Below, piece after piece: positions 44,630 through 54,000 of a stretch of 64,000 nt of DNA. The position numbers and the translations under genes were made by a program. Numbering within the stretch: the first letter of the stretch is position 1; the number at the start of each line of letters is the position of its first letter. Origin of the DNA: HK1 sp965202735 (GTDB lineage: Bacteria; Pseudomonadota; Gammaproteobacteria; HK1); the NCBI GenBank assembly GCA_965202735.1, contig OZ241844.1, positions 1 to 64,000 of the forward strand. The letters are read 5' to 3'. The notes under the pieces are model-generated. The model was not told where the DNA came from and searched no databases. It saw only the letters and a program-made list of their open reading frames with translations.

Positions 44630-45714
44630 TGTGATGTCCCGCAAATACGAGAAGATAATCGTTCAAGCTTGCCGAAGACCGACTCCGCCGTTGCAACCCA
44701 TACGAAAGGGGATGCGCCGTCATTGTACTGTGCGATGAAGCGCTCAATCGTGCTGACGAGTTGAGCAACGCTGTCAAACGAGCCCCGCTTGATGGCCCGC
44801 TGACTGATGAGGCCGAACCAGCGTTCCACTTGATTGATCCATGAGGCGGAGGTCGGTGTGAAATGAAGATGGAAGCGCGGGCGTTTGGCGAGCCACGCCC
44901 GGACCTTGGGATGCTTGTGGGTCGCATAATTGTCCAGAACCAGATGGATGTCGAGCTCGGGCGGCGTCTCACGGTCGATGAGCCGCAGGAAGGCCAGAAA
45001 CTCCTGATGGCGATGTCGCTTGCAGCATCGCCCGAGCACCTTGCCAGTGGCCACATCCAGGGCGGCGAACAGCGTCGTGGTGCCATGACGGATATAGTCA
45101 TGGGTATAGCCCTCGACATAGCCCAGCCCCAGCGGCAAGGTGGGCTGGGTTCGATTGAGGGCCTGGATCTGGCTCTTCTCATCCACGCACAGCACCATCG
45201 CGTTGTCCGGGGGGTTGAGATACAGGCCGGTCACATCGCGCACCTTCTCGATGAAGAACGGGTCGCTGGACAGCTTGAAGGTGTCGCTCAGATGCGGCTT
45301 GAGCCCGAACAGGGAAAACCATCGTTGCACGGTGCTCTTCGACACGCCCTCGGCCTGGGCCATCAGGCGCACGCTCCAGGCGCTGGCGTTGTCGGGCTTC
45401 TCCTGCAAGGCCCGGTTGATCAGCTCGGCGACCTTTTCATCGTCATAGGTGCGGGGCCGCCCCGGACGAAGCTCGTCATGCAGTCCCTGGACCCCGCGGT
45501 CGAGAAACCGGCGGCGCCACTTGCCCACCGCCGAGAGGGAGACGTTCACTTGCTCGGCCACCGCCGTATTGGTCAGCCCCTTGGCACAGGTCAGAATGAT
45601 GCGAGCGCGCTGGACCAGAGCGAAAGGCATGGAGGTGGACCGGGACAGAGCGGTCAGTTGTTCGTGCTGCTCGTCGGTGAGCACCAAAGGGGGAAGTGGG
45701 CGTCCGCGTGGCAT
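44626..45714 (-). CDS. IS630-family DDE transposase, copy 2
   Basis: The protein sequence appears identical to copy 1 (362 residues; same HTH and DDE motifs). It is read on the minus strand. The stop codon TAG again uses the TA target duplication plus a host G. Identity suggests very recent duplication, or homogenisation by recombination. Confidence 0.95.
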   Translation of the reverse strand: MPRGRPLPPLVLTDEQHEQLTALSRSTSMPFALVQRARIILTCAKGLTNTAVAEQVNVSLSAVGKWRRRFLDRGVQGLHDELRPGRPRTYDDEKVAELINRALQEKPDNASAWSVRLMAQAEGVSKSTVQRWFSLFGLKPHLSDTFKLSSDPFFIEKVRDVTGLYLNPPDNAMVLCVDEKSQIQALNRTQPTLPLGLGYVEGYTHDYIRHGTTTLFAALDVATGKVLGRCCKRHRHQEFLAFLRLIDRETPPELDIHLVLDNYATHKHPKVRAWLAKRPRFHLHFTPTSASWINQVERWFGLISQRAIKRGSFDSVAQLVSTIERFIAQYNDGASPFVWVATAESVFGKLERLSSRICGTSH

Positions 45715-45780
45715 CCGGTGGCCTCCTGTTGCTGATGAGGCCGATATTATTATATTTCTCGTATTTGCGGGACACCACAC
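44629..45780 (-). mobile_element. IS630-family insertion sequence, copy 2
   Basis: The 1152-bp element is inverted relative to copy 1. TA flanks at 44627-44628 and 45781-45782. It separates the AlbA_2 gene end from a phage Mor-like gene fragment. Confidence 0.93.
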
Positions 45781-45782
45781 TA

Positions 45783-45928
45783 GAGGCGTGCGCCGCGCCG
45801 AGCGCGACGCCGCCATCCGCCGGGACTTCAACGGACGGAACTATGCCGCGCTCGGCCGCCGGCACCGCCTGACCGAGCGCCAGATCCGGCGCATCACCGC
45901 CCCCCCGCGCCGCCGCCCCCGAAAGTGA
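45783..45928 (+). pseudogene. Mor (middle operon regulator)-like C-terminal fragment
   Basis: The visible 47 residues RRAERDAAIRRDFNGRNYAA, then RHRLTERQIRRI, match the C-terminal HTH of the Mor/C transcription activators of Mu-like phages. The N-terminal two thirds is missing because IS630 copy 2 abuts it. It is the leftmost recognisable phage gene. The 220 bp after it hold only repeat B copy 3. Confidence 0.7.
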
Positions 45929-46018
45929 CGCCACATCCAACCGCTCGCGCGCGGGGGCGGGTGGAATGTCGGATGCGCACATGCGCGTTCATCTCATGAG
46001 GTGATGTCGTGCCCACCC

Positions 46019-46221
46019 AAACGGTCATGGTCGACGCCGTGCTGGACCACCCCGTAGAATGAAAATCGGTGCTCCTCGCGCGGGCGGACTTCGGGCCACA
46101 TCGGGGTCGCCTACCGGTCGCAGCCCGCAACCGGAGCGCCGCAAGGTGTGAATGCCCGGTGCCGCCGACCGGCGGCGCACAGGATGCGTTGCGCCGAATC
46201 CCAGAGTATTTTCACGGCAAA
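46019..46221 (+). repeat. Family B 203-bp repeat, copy 3
   Basis: Same length and nearly the same sequence as copies 1 and 2. It sits within the prophage and runs directly into the holin-like gene, so the repeat is mobile rather than part of the hut locus. Confidence 0.87.
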
Positions 46222-46691
46222 TCCGCTGGAACATCCTCGCGCTCGCCGCGATCGGGGCGATCCTCGTGATCGGGCTCGCGTTCGCTGGCGGCGGCAATCC
46301 GGACGCGATGCTCGCCGTGCTCGCGATCGGGGGCACCCTGGTCGGCGGCCTCTCCGGGACGATGACGCGGCTCACCGAGCCCGAGCCCGACCCGAGCGTC
46401 CCGGCCTCGACGCTGGCGGTGCTGCTCCGGGGCGGCGGGACGGTGCAGCCGCAGTCCGTCACGCACCGGCATCTGCCGATCCTCGGCCTCGTCTCGCTCG
46501 CCGCCGTGATGGTGATCGTCCTGCTCGTGACGGTGCCGGGCGAGGCCGCGCTGGTGACCGTGGCGGGCGGCCTGGTCGGCGGCCTGGTCTCGCTCGCCGG
46601 CAAGCTCGCCGCGCCGCCGCCCGACCCAAGCGTCCCCGCGTCGGTCGTGCGCGACTTTCTCGCGCGGCCGCGGGCCGGCGCGGACGCCTGA
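46152..46691 (+). CDS. Phage holin-like membrane protein, 5' end replaced by repeat B
   Basis: The phage part starts at 46222 (IRWNILALAAIGAILVIGLAF) and has two membrane-segment pairs in an internal repeat, each ending in a PDPSVPAS motif. It precedes the endolysin, typical of a holin. The original start is lost: repeat B supplies an in-frame ATG at 46152 and 23 foreign N-terminal residues. Function after this change is uncertain. Confidence 0.6.
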   Translation: MPGAADRRRTGCVAPNPRVFSRQIRWNILALAAIGAILVIGLAFAGGGNPDAMLAVLAIGGTLVGGLSGTMTRLTEPEPDPSVPASTLAVLLRGGGTVQPQSVTHRHLPILGLVSLAAVMVIVLLVTVPGEAALVTVAGGLVGGLVSLAGKLAAPPPDPSVPASVVRDFLARPRAGADA

Positions 46692-46693
46692 CC

Positions 46694-47473
46694 GTGGCGC
46701 CCCGGAGCGCGCCGCGCCGTTGCAGCCTGCGCGCCGCCGTGGCGGCGGTGGGGACGGCGGGCGCGCTCTCGGGGTGCCTCCCCGTCCCCGGGGCATCGGT
46801 GGCGATGTGCGTGCTCTGCCTCGACTCGTCGGCATCGGTGACGCAGACGACGCCGGCGGCCGATGCCGGGGATGCGCTGCCGGCGCTGCCCCCATTGCCC
46901 GCGCCGCCGGCCGCACCGGGCGCCGATCCGGCGCCGGCGCCGGCGGCGCCTGCCCCCGCATCGGAGCCGCCCCCCGCGCCCGCGCCCGAGGGCGAGAGCG
47001 CCCCGATCCCCGCCCCGGACGCCCCCGCCGCCACGGCGGAGATCGTCCCGGAGAGCGGCCCCGGCGCCGGCCCCGAGCGCCCCGCCCTCGCGGACACGGT
47101 CCGCGCGGCCGAGGGGCTCGCGCTCGAGACCTACCCCGACGCCGGCGGCGTCACGCACATCTGCCACGGCCACCAGGTGACGGTGCGCACCTGCGACGCC
47201 CTCCTCGACGCGGACCTCGCCGCCGCCGAGGCGGCCGCCGCGCGCATCGTCGGCGCCCCGGCCTGGGACGCCCTCGACGCCGGGCGCCGCGACGTGCTCA
47301 TCGAGCTCGCGTACTGGGTCGGCCCGACCGGGCTCGCCCGGTTCGAGCGGCTGCTCGCCGCGGTCCGGGCCGGGGACTTCGACGGCGCGGCCGACGAGCT
47401 CCTCGCGAGCCGGCTGCCCGCGCAGGCCCCGGCGCGCGCAGAGCGGCTCGCCGCGGCGCTCCGGGCCGGCTGA
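46694..47473 (+). CDS. Phage endolysin (GH24-like lysozyme) with Pro-rich linker
   Basis: The 259-residue protein begins with a signal-like segment (AAVAAVGTAGALSGC, possibly a lipobox), has a long Ala/Pro linker (about residues 53-125) and ends in a lysozyme domain. The catalytic Glu is E140 (AAEGLALETY) and the Asp is D149 (PDAGGVT). The usual Thr six positions after the Asp is a His here (VTHICHGH), with Thr at +5. It would cut peptidoglycan at lysis. GTG 46694 starts 3 bp after the holin stop. Confidence 0.75.
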   Translation: MAPRSAPRRCSLRAAVAAVGTAGALSGCLPVPGASVAMCVLCLDSSASVTQTTPAADAGDALPALPPLPAPPAAPGADPAPAPAAPAPASEPPPAPAPEGESAPIPAPDAPAATAEIVPESGPGAGPERPALADTVRAAEGLALETYPDAGGVTHICHGHQVTVRTCDALLDADLAAAEAAAARIVGAPAWDALDAGRRDVLIELAYWVGPTGLARFERLLAAVRAGDFDGAADELLASRLPAQAPARAERLAAALRAG

Positions 47474-47474
47474 G

Positions 47475-47879
47475 GTGGAGCTCCCCGCGATCGGGGCGCT
47501 CGACGTCTGGCTCACCGCCGGCGCCGGCGTCGTGGCGATCGCCGCGGCGGTCCACTCCTATATCCACGGCCGGAGTCGCGCGAACCGGAAGGCGCTGAAT
47601 GACCTGGAGGCCGTGGTCGCCGGCCACGAGGCGCGCCTCGCGGCGCTCGACGAGAGCATGGCCGCGCGGCGGTCCGAGGCCACGCGCCAGGCGAGTCGCG
47701 CCGACGAGAGCGCACGCGAGATGACGGCGCTCCGGCTCCATCTCGCCGAGCACTACATCAGCCGAGAGGATTGGGTCCCGATGACTTCACGGGTCATCGG
47801 AATGCTGGAGGAGCACACCGCCATGCTCGCGCGCCTGGATGAGAGGAGCCGCGGGCAGCAGGAGAGGAGCCGGAAGTGA
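47475..47879 (+). CDS. Mu-like DUF2730 small membrane protein
   Basis: The 134-residue protein has one N-terminal membrane segment (WLTAGAGVVAIAAAVHSYI), then a long coiled coil to the C-terminus. This layout fits Mu-like DUF2730 or spanin-type proteins that act after the endolysin. GTG start, 1 bp after the endolysin stop; the stop overlaps the next gene by 4 bp. Confidence 0.65.
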   Translation: MELPAIGALDVWLTAGAGVVAIAAAVHSYIHGRSRANRKALNDLEAVVAGHEARLAALDESMAARRSEATRQASRADESAREMTALRLHLAEHYISREDWVPMTSRVIGMLEEHTAMLARLDERSRGQQERSRK

Positions 47880-48199
47880 GCGAGCCGCACCCCCTCATCG
47901 ACGAGACGACCGCCCCCGCCGCCCGGTGGGCGATCCTGCGTACGCTCCGGGTCGGCGGCCACCTCGGCGCGACCGAGACGATGGTGCGCGAGGTCCTGCT
48001 CGCCGACTGGCTCGGGATCACGCGCCAGTGGATCCGCGACCAGCTCGCCTACCTGGAGGCGCGCCGCCTCATCGCCATCGAGCGCTCCGAGGTCCGCGCC
48101 TGGCGCGCGACCCTGACGCGCGCGGGCTACGACGTGGTCGAGTACCAGGTCGACGTCGAGCCCGGGATCCGCCGCCCGCCGCGCCTCGCGCCGGAGTAA
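47876..48199 (+). CDS. Phage winged-helix protein (Mu gp25-like family)
   Basis: The 107-residue protein has a winged-helix body: AILRTLRVGGHLGATETMV, then LADWLGITRQWIRDQLAYLE and RLIAIE. This is the small HTH protein found before the gp27 gene in Mu-like phages. Function is unclear, probably DNA binding during packaging or late expression. The start overlaps the DUF2730 gene. Confidence 0.65.
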   Translation: MSEPHPLIDETTAPAARWAILRTLRVGGHLGATETMVREVLLADWLGITRQWIRDQLAYLEARRLIAIERSEVRAWRATLTRAGYDVVEYQVDVEPGIRRPPRLAPE

Positions 48200-48203
48200 G
48201 CCG

Positions 48204-48725
48204 GTGCCCCGGCGCTCCAGCGTGCTGAGCCTGCCGCCGGCGCTCCGCGCCGCGCTCGAGCAGCGGATGGTCGAGATGGGCTTCGCGGACTACTCGGCGC
48301 TCGTCGCCTGGCTCCGCGCCCAGGGCGCGCCGGCCGTCTCGCGCTCGGCGCTCCACCGCCACGGCCAGCAGCTCGAGCGGCGCATCGCGCAGGTCCAGGA
48401 CGCCACCCGCGCGGCCGAGGCGCTGATGGCGGTCGCGCCCGACGCCGAGGCGAGCCTCTCGGCCGCGACGCTCCGCGCCGCGCAGTCGCAGCTCTTCGAG
48501 CTCATCCTGGCCGGCGACTCGGAGGCAGGCGTCGACCCGAAGACGCTGATCGGCGCGGTGCGGGCCGTGGCCGATGCCGCGCGCGCCGGCGTCACCGTGC
48601 AGCGCGAGCGCGAGCGGGTGCTCGCCGCCGCGGCCACCGCGGCCGACGACGTGGCCCGGACCGCGGGCCTCACCGCGGACACCGCGGCGGCCATCCGCGC
48701 CGCCATCGAGGGGGCGGCGCCATGA
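48204..48725 (+). CDS. Phage small terminase-like protein (DUF3486, Mu gp27)
   Basis: The 173-residue protein starts MPRRSSVLSLPPALRAALEQ and has YSALVAWLRAQGAPAVSRSA, characteristic of gp27, followed by a helical, Ala-rich oligomerisation region. It is likely the small terminase subunit that recognises phage DNA for packaging. It overlaps the large subunit gene by 4 bp. Confidence 0.8.
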   Translation: MPRRSSVLSLPPALRAALEQRMVEMGFADYSALVAWLRAQGAPAVSRSALHRHGQQLERRIAQVQDATRAAEALMAVAPDAEASLSAATLRAAQSQLFELILAGDSEAGVDPKTLIGAVRAVADAARAGVTVQRERERVLAAAATAADDVARTAGLTADTAAAIRAAIEGAAP

Positions 48726-50161
48726 GCGCCCCGCGCACGCTCCTCCCCTACCAGGCCCGCTGGGTCGCCGACGGGGCGGGCCTCAAGGTCATCGAGAAGT
48801 CCCGCCGCATCGGGATCTCCTGGGCCGAGGCCTACGACGCGGTGATGCACGCCGGGGCCGGGGCCGGCGACGTCTACTACCAGAGCTATGCCCGCGACAT
48901 GACCCGCGGGTTCGTCGACGACTGCGCGGCCTGGGCGGAGGCGCTCCAGGTCGGCGCGGCCGCGGTCGGGGAGACGCTCATCGATCTCGGCGACGGCGCG
49001 TCGGTCCAGGCGTTCCGGCTCCGGCTCGCCTCGGGCCGGCACATCGACGCGATGAGCTCCAGCCCCCGCGGCTTCCGCGGCAAGGGCCGCCCGGGTGATC
49101 GGGCGGTGCTCGACGAGGCGGCGTTCGTCGACGACCTCGACGAGGTGCTGAAGGCGGCGCTCGCGGTGCGCATGTGGGGTGGCCATGTGCATGTGATCTC
49201 GACGCACAACGGCGAGGCGTCCGCATTCAATGCGCTCGTGCGCGATGTCCGCGACGGCGCGGTGCCCGGCGCCCTGCACTCGGCGCCGCTCCGCACCGCC
49301 CTCGACGAGGGGCTCTACCGGCGGATCTGCGCGGTCACCGGCGACGCCTGGACGCCGGCGGCCGAGGTCGCCTGGGAGGCGCAGCTCCGGGCCGAGTACG
49401 GCCACCGCGCCGCCGAGGAGCTCGACTGCATCCCGGCCGCGGGCTCGGGCGCCTGGCTCGCCTGGGACCTCATCCGCGCCGCCGAGGACCCGGCCGCGGG
49501 CGATCCCGCCGGCTACGAGGGCGGCGTTACGTGGATCGGCATCGATGTCGCACGGCGGCGCGATCTGTGGGTGGCGGTCGCGGTGGAGAGCGTCGGCGAC
49601 GTGCTCTGGGTGCGCGAGCTCCGGGCCGAGCGGGACCTGCCGTTCCGCGCCCAGGCCGACATCGTCGCGGCGATGGCGCGGCGCTACCGCGTCGCCCGCA
49701 TCGCGGTGGACCAGACCGGGATGGGCGAGGCGGTGGTGGAGCAGCTCCAGCGGGCGCACGGGACGCTCCGGGTCGAGGGGGTGCTGATGACCGCGCCCCG
49801 GCGCCTCGACGTGGCGACGGCGCTCCGCGAGGCGCTGGAGGACCGGCGGCTCAGGATCCCGGACGCGCAGGACCTCCGGCTCGATCTCCACGCGGTCCGG
49901 GCCGAGGCCGGGCCGACCGGGGCGCCGCGGCTCGTCGCCGAGCGCGCGGGCACCGACGGCCACGCCGACCGCTTCTGGGCGCTCGCGCTCGCGGCCTCCG
50001 CCGCGCGGGGCGGGGCGGTCGACTACGGCTACCGTCCGGTCCGCGAGCCCCGACCGCGGCGCGGGCGGTGGTGGGACGACGGCCCCGCCCTCGATGACGC
50101 CCCGCGCGGACGGTGGGGCGGCACGGCGCCCCGTCGGGGCGGCGCACGGAGAGCCGCCTGA
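48722..50161 (+). CDS. Phage terminase large subunit (Mu gp28-like)
   Basis: The 479-residue protein has an ATPase N-terminal half (YQARWVADGAGLKVIEKSRR with the Arg-rich P-loop-like IEKSRRIGISW, and Walker B in RAVLDEAAFVDDL) and a C-terminal RNase-H nuclease (WIGIDVARRRDLWVAV and IAVDQTGMGEAVVEQL). It powers DNA packaging into the head. The C-terminal 50 residues are basic and low complexity. The stop overlaps the methylase ATG by one base. Confidence 0.9.
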   Translation: MSAPRTLLPYQARWVADGAGLKVIEKSRRIGISWAEAYDAVMHAGAGAGDVYYQSYARDMTRGFVDDCAAWAEALQVGAAAVGETLIDLGDGASVQAFRLRLASGRHIDAMSSSPRGFRGKGRPGDRAVLDEAAFVDDLDEVLKAALAVRMWGGHVHVISTHNGEASAFNALVRDVRDGAVPGALHSAPLRTALDEGLYRRICAVTGDAWTPAAEVAWEAQLRAEYGHRAAEELDCIPAAGSGAWLAWDLIRAAEDPAAGDPAGYEGGVTWIGIDVARRRDLWVAVAVESVGDVLWVRELRAERDLPFRAQADIVAAMARRYRVARIAVDQTGMGEAVVEQLQRAHGTLRVEGVLMTAPRRLDVATALREALEDRRLRIPDAQDLRLDLHAVRAEAGPTGAPRLVAERAGTDGHADRFWALALAASAARGGAVDYGYRPVREPRPRRGRWWDDGPALDDAPRGRWGGTAPRRGGARRAA

Positions 50162-51087
50162 TGGCCGCGACGGTGCGAGCCCCATTCCCCTGGGCCGGCG
50201 GCAAGCGCCGCTGGGGGCCGCGGGTCTGGGCGCGGCTCGGGGCGCCGGACGTCTATGCCGAGCCGTTCGCCGGCAGCGCCGCGCTCCTGCTCGCCGCGCC
50301 GGCGCCGGCCGGCATGGAGACCATCTGCGACACAGACGGGCTCCTCGTCAACGCCTGGCGCGCGCTCCGGGCGGACCCCGACGCGGTGGCGCGATGGGCC
50401 GACTACCCGACCATCCATCCGGACCTGACCGCGCGCCACCACTGGCTGCGCCGGTGGCGGTCCGAGCACCTGCCGCGGCTCGCCGAGGACCCGGACTGGT
50501 GCGACCCGAAGGCCGCGGGCTGGTGGCTCTGGGGGACCTGCATCTGGATCGGGATGGGGTGGTGCGGAGCGGCGGCGCGGGTGCCGGATCGTGTGCCCAA
50601 AATCGCGCCGGATGGGACGGGTGTCAGCCGGCAGCGGCGCCGGATCGGCGGCCGGCCGCGATCAGCGCAGGCGCTGCGCGCGTGGTTCGAGGCGCTCGCC
50701 GCGCGGCTCGCGCGGACGATCATCCTCTGCCGGCCGTGGACGTCGGGCGTCACGCGCGCGGCGCTGCATGACTATCCGAGATATCTGGGCGGTCGCGCCG
50801 TCCGCGCGGTCGTGCTGGATCCGCCGTATGAGGGTACGAGCGAAGGATTCTATTTTCGCGATCCGCGCGGCGGCGGCGCCGTGGCGAAGGCGGCCTGGGA
50901 GTGGGCGCTGCAGCACGGGGCGCGGCGCCGGATCGCGTACTTCGAGCGGGCCGGGTCCGTGATGGATGTGACGAGGGCGCCAGGGTGGTCGGTCGAGACG
51001 ATGCGTCTCGTCGGATACGCCCGTCGGCCGATCACCGAGGCATGCTGGTACTCGCCGGCTTGCCTCGCGCCGGACGAGGCCGCCTGA
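50161..51087 (+). CDS. Phage D12-class DNA adenine methyltransferase
   Basis: The 308-residue protein has the D12-class order: PFPWAGGKRRWGPRVW, AEPFAGSAALL (AdoMet pocket) and VVLDPPYEGTSEGF (DPPY catalytic). It methylates adenine in DNA, probably to protect phage DNA from host restriction. It is inserted between terminase and portal genes with TGATG overlaps at both sides, an unusual position in Mu-like genomes, where a modification gene (mom) is normally at the right end. Confidence 0.88.
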   Translation: MAATVRAPFPWAGGKRRWGPRVWARLGAPDVYAEPFAGSAALLLAAPAPAGMETICDTDGLLVNAWRALRADPDAVARWADYPTIHPDLTARHHWLRRWRSEHLPRLAEDPDWCDPKAAGWWLWGTCIWIGMGWCGAAARVPDRVPKIAPDGTGVSRQRRRIGGRPRSAQALRAWFEALAARLARTIILCRPWTSGVTRAALHDYPRYLGGRAVRAVVLDPPYEGTSEGFYFRDPRGGGAVAKAAWEWALQHGARRRIAYFERAGSVMDVTRAPGWSVETMRLVGYARRPITEACWYSPACLAPDEAA

Positions 51088-54000
51088 TGGCCCGCACCCC
51101 CCAGCTCCTGGACTACCGCGGGCGGCCCATCCGGCGCGCGGACCTCACCGGGGAGCGGTCCGGCCCCACTACCACCGGGCTCCGCTCGGTGTGGTCGACC
51201 CACGACCTCGGGGATCTGACGCCCGAGCGGGTCGCGGCCATCCTCCGCGAGGCCGAGACGCCCGGCCACGGGGCGAGCGAGCGGTATGTGGAGCTCGCGG
51301 AGGTGATGGAGGAGCGGGACCTCCACTATCTCGGCACGCTCCAGGTGCGGCGCCGCCGGGTCGCGCAGATCGGCGTGACCGTCGAGCCCGTCTCCGATGC
51401 CGCCGACGACGTGCGGGACGCGGACCTCGTGCGGGCGTTTCTCGGGCGCGCCGACCTCGAGGACGAGCTCATCGACCTCCTCGACGCCCTCGGCAAGGGC
51501 TACTCGGTCTGCGAGATCCTCTGGGACCACTCCGAGGGGCAGTGGGTCCCGCAGCGCCTCGAGTGGCGGCTGCCCCAGTGGTTCGACTTCGACCGCGACA
51601 CCGGGGCCCGGCTCATGCAGCGCGAGGGCGGCGCATGGGCCGAGCTCGCGCCCTGGAAGTACGTCACCCACACCGCCCGTGCGAAGGCCGGGCTCCCGAT
51701 CCGGGGCGGCCTCGCGCGGGTCGCCGCCTGGGCGTGGCTCATCAAGCGATACGCCCTGCACGACTGGGCCCGGTTCCTGGAGGTCTACGGCCACCCGTTC
51801 CGGCTCGGCCGGTACGACGCGGGCTCCACCGACGCGGACCGCCAGGTGCTCTATCGCGCGGTGCGCGAGCTCGGCGTGGACATGGCCGCCATCATCCCGG
51901 ACTCGATGTCCGTCGAGCTCGTGAGCGCCCAGGGCTCGACGGCCAACGCGGAGATCTACCGCGACCTCATCACCTACCTCGACAACCAGGTGAGCATCGC
52001 GGTGCTCGGCCAGACGCTCACCACCCAGCCGGGCGCGTCGGGCTCGTATGCTCTCGGACAGGTGCACCAGCTCGTGCGCGAGGACATCGAGCGCTCCGAC
52101 GGGCGGCAGCTCGCGGCGACGCTCCGCCGCGACCTCGCGATCCCGATGATCCAGCTCAACCACGGGCCGCGGCCCGCGTACCCCCGGACCGCCATCGAGC
52201 GGATCAGCGATCCGGACATGAAGCTCATCGCCGAGTCGCTGGAGAAGCTGGTGCCGCTGGGGCTGCGGGTGCGGGCCGACCAGGTGCGCACCTGGCTCGG
52301 GCTCGACGCGCCGGACGATGATGACGAGGTGCTCGCCGCGCCGCGGGCCGCGGCCCCGCCGGGGGCGCCCCCGCCGGACGCGCCGGACCCCCCTGAGCCG
52401 CCGCCGGCGCGCGCGCGCGACGCCGGCGGCGCATCCGGACGCGCGGCGGATGGGGACGGGGACGATGCGGGGCCGGTCCCGGCGATGGTCGCGCAGGCCC
52501 GCGACACCCTCGGGCCGCTCGTCGATGCGCGCATCGCGGCGATCCGCGCCGGGCTCGGGGCGGTAGAGACCTGGGGGCAGGCCGGCGGCTGGCTCGACGC
52601 GGCCGCGGCCGACCCCGACCTCGGCGCGATTGTCGCGGCGCTGACCCCTGCGCTCATCGCCGCCCATCTCGCCGGGCGCTACGACGTCGAGGCCGGGCCG
52701 GTCGAGATCGCGGCCGCCTCCAGCCTGGATCCGCTCGCCACCGTTGCCCTCGCCGTCAGCGCGGCGGCCCAGCACACACAGCTCCCGTTCGACGAGCAGA
52801 TCGCGTTCTTCCGGGGGAAGACCGACCTCAACACCGAGGCCTGGACCGATATCTGGCACGACGCGCACGACCGCGTGTTCGTGGTCGCGGGCGCGGCGCA
52901 CGATGCGCTCGTCGCGGATCTCCGCGAGGCGGTCGACGAGGCCATCAGCGACGGGACCACCCTCGAGCGGTTCCGGGCGCACTTCGATGCGGCCGTCGCG
53001 CAGCACGGGTGGTCCTACAAGGGCGGCCGGGACTGGCGGACGCGGGTCATCTACGAGACGAACCTGCGCACCTCCTACGCGGCCGGGCGCTACCAGCAGA
53101 TGCGCGATGTCGTGGCGCGCCGCCCGTACTGGCGCTATCGGCACTCCCACGCCTCGGAGGAGCCGCGCGAGGACCACGTCCGATGGGACGGGCTCGTGCT
53201 CCCCCACGACGATCCGTGGTGGGACACCCACTACCCCCCGAACGGCTGGGGCTGCAAGTGCCTCGTCGAGGCGCTCAATGACCGCGACCTCGAGCGGCTC
53301 GGGAAGTCCGGGCCGGATCAGGCGCCTCCGGTGCGGATGCGCACCGTCACCGTGGGAGCGAAGGGGCCGAGCCCGCGGACCGTCGAGGTCCCGGAGGGCA
53401 TCGACCCGGGGTGGGCGTATGCGCCGGGGCGGTCCCGGGTCGACGGGCGCGGGCCGGGGGCGGGCGGGGCGCCGCGGACCGTCGCGGAGTACGTCCTCGA
53501 GGGGCGGCGCATCCGGGACGAGCTCATGGCCGAGGCGGGGGGTGAGGGCGCGTCGGGTGAGGCGATGCGAGAGGCGCTGCACCGCCGGCTCGTCGCCGAG
53601 CGCGGGGCCGGGACGGTCGAGGCCAAGGTCAGCGCCCTGGGCAACGCCAAGCAGGATGTCGTGGCTGCGCGAATGGTGCGTGACGGTGCGGCGGAGCTCC
53701 CCGCCTCGTGGGTCCGATCCGCGAACCAGGTGCGGGTGAGCGTGCGGCATCGCCCGGTCGGGGCCGAGGGACCGCTCGGGTACTACCTGCGGCCAACCGC
53801 GGCGCCCCCCATCCTCCACACCCCCGGCCTCAAGCCCGTCAAGGTCCCGCCGGGGCGGGCCGTCATCAGCACCCAGCCGACCTACTCGACGGCGCTGCAC
53901 GAGTATATGCACCACATTCAGGAGACCGTGCCGGGGCTCGATGCGCGCTGCGTGCGCATGCACCGCCGGCGCACCACCCGCCCGGACGGGAGCCGCGATC

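Noticed and set aside
40543..45782. Composite transposon bounded by two IS630 copies
   Set aside because: IS630/Tc1 elements rarely move as composites, TA flanks carry no information, and the gene order is better explained by insertion plus inversion. It is not excluded.
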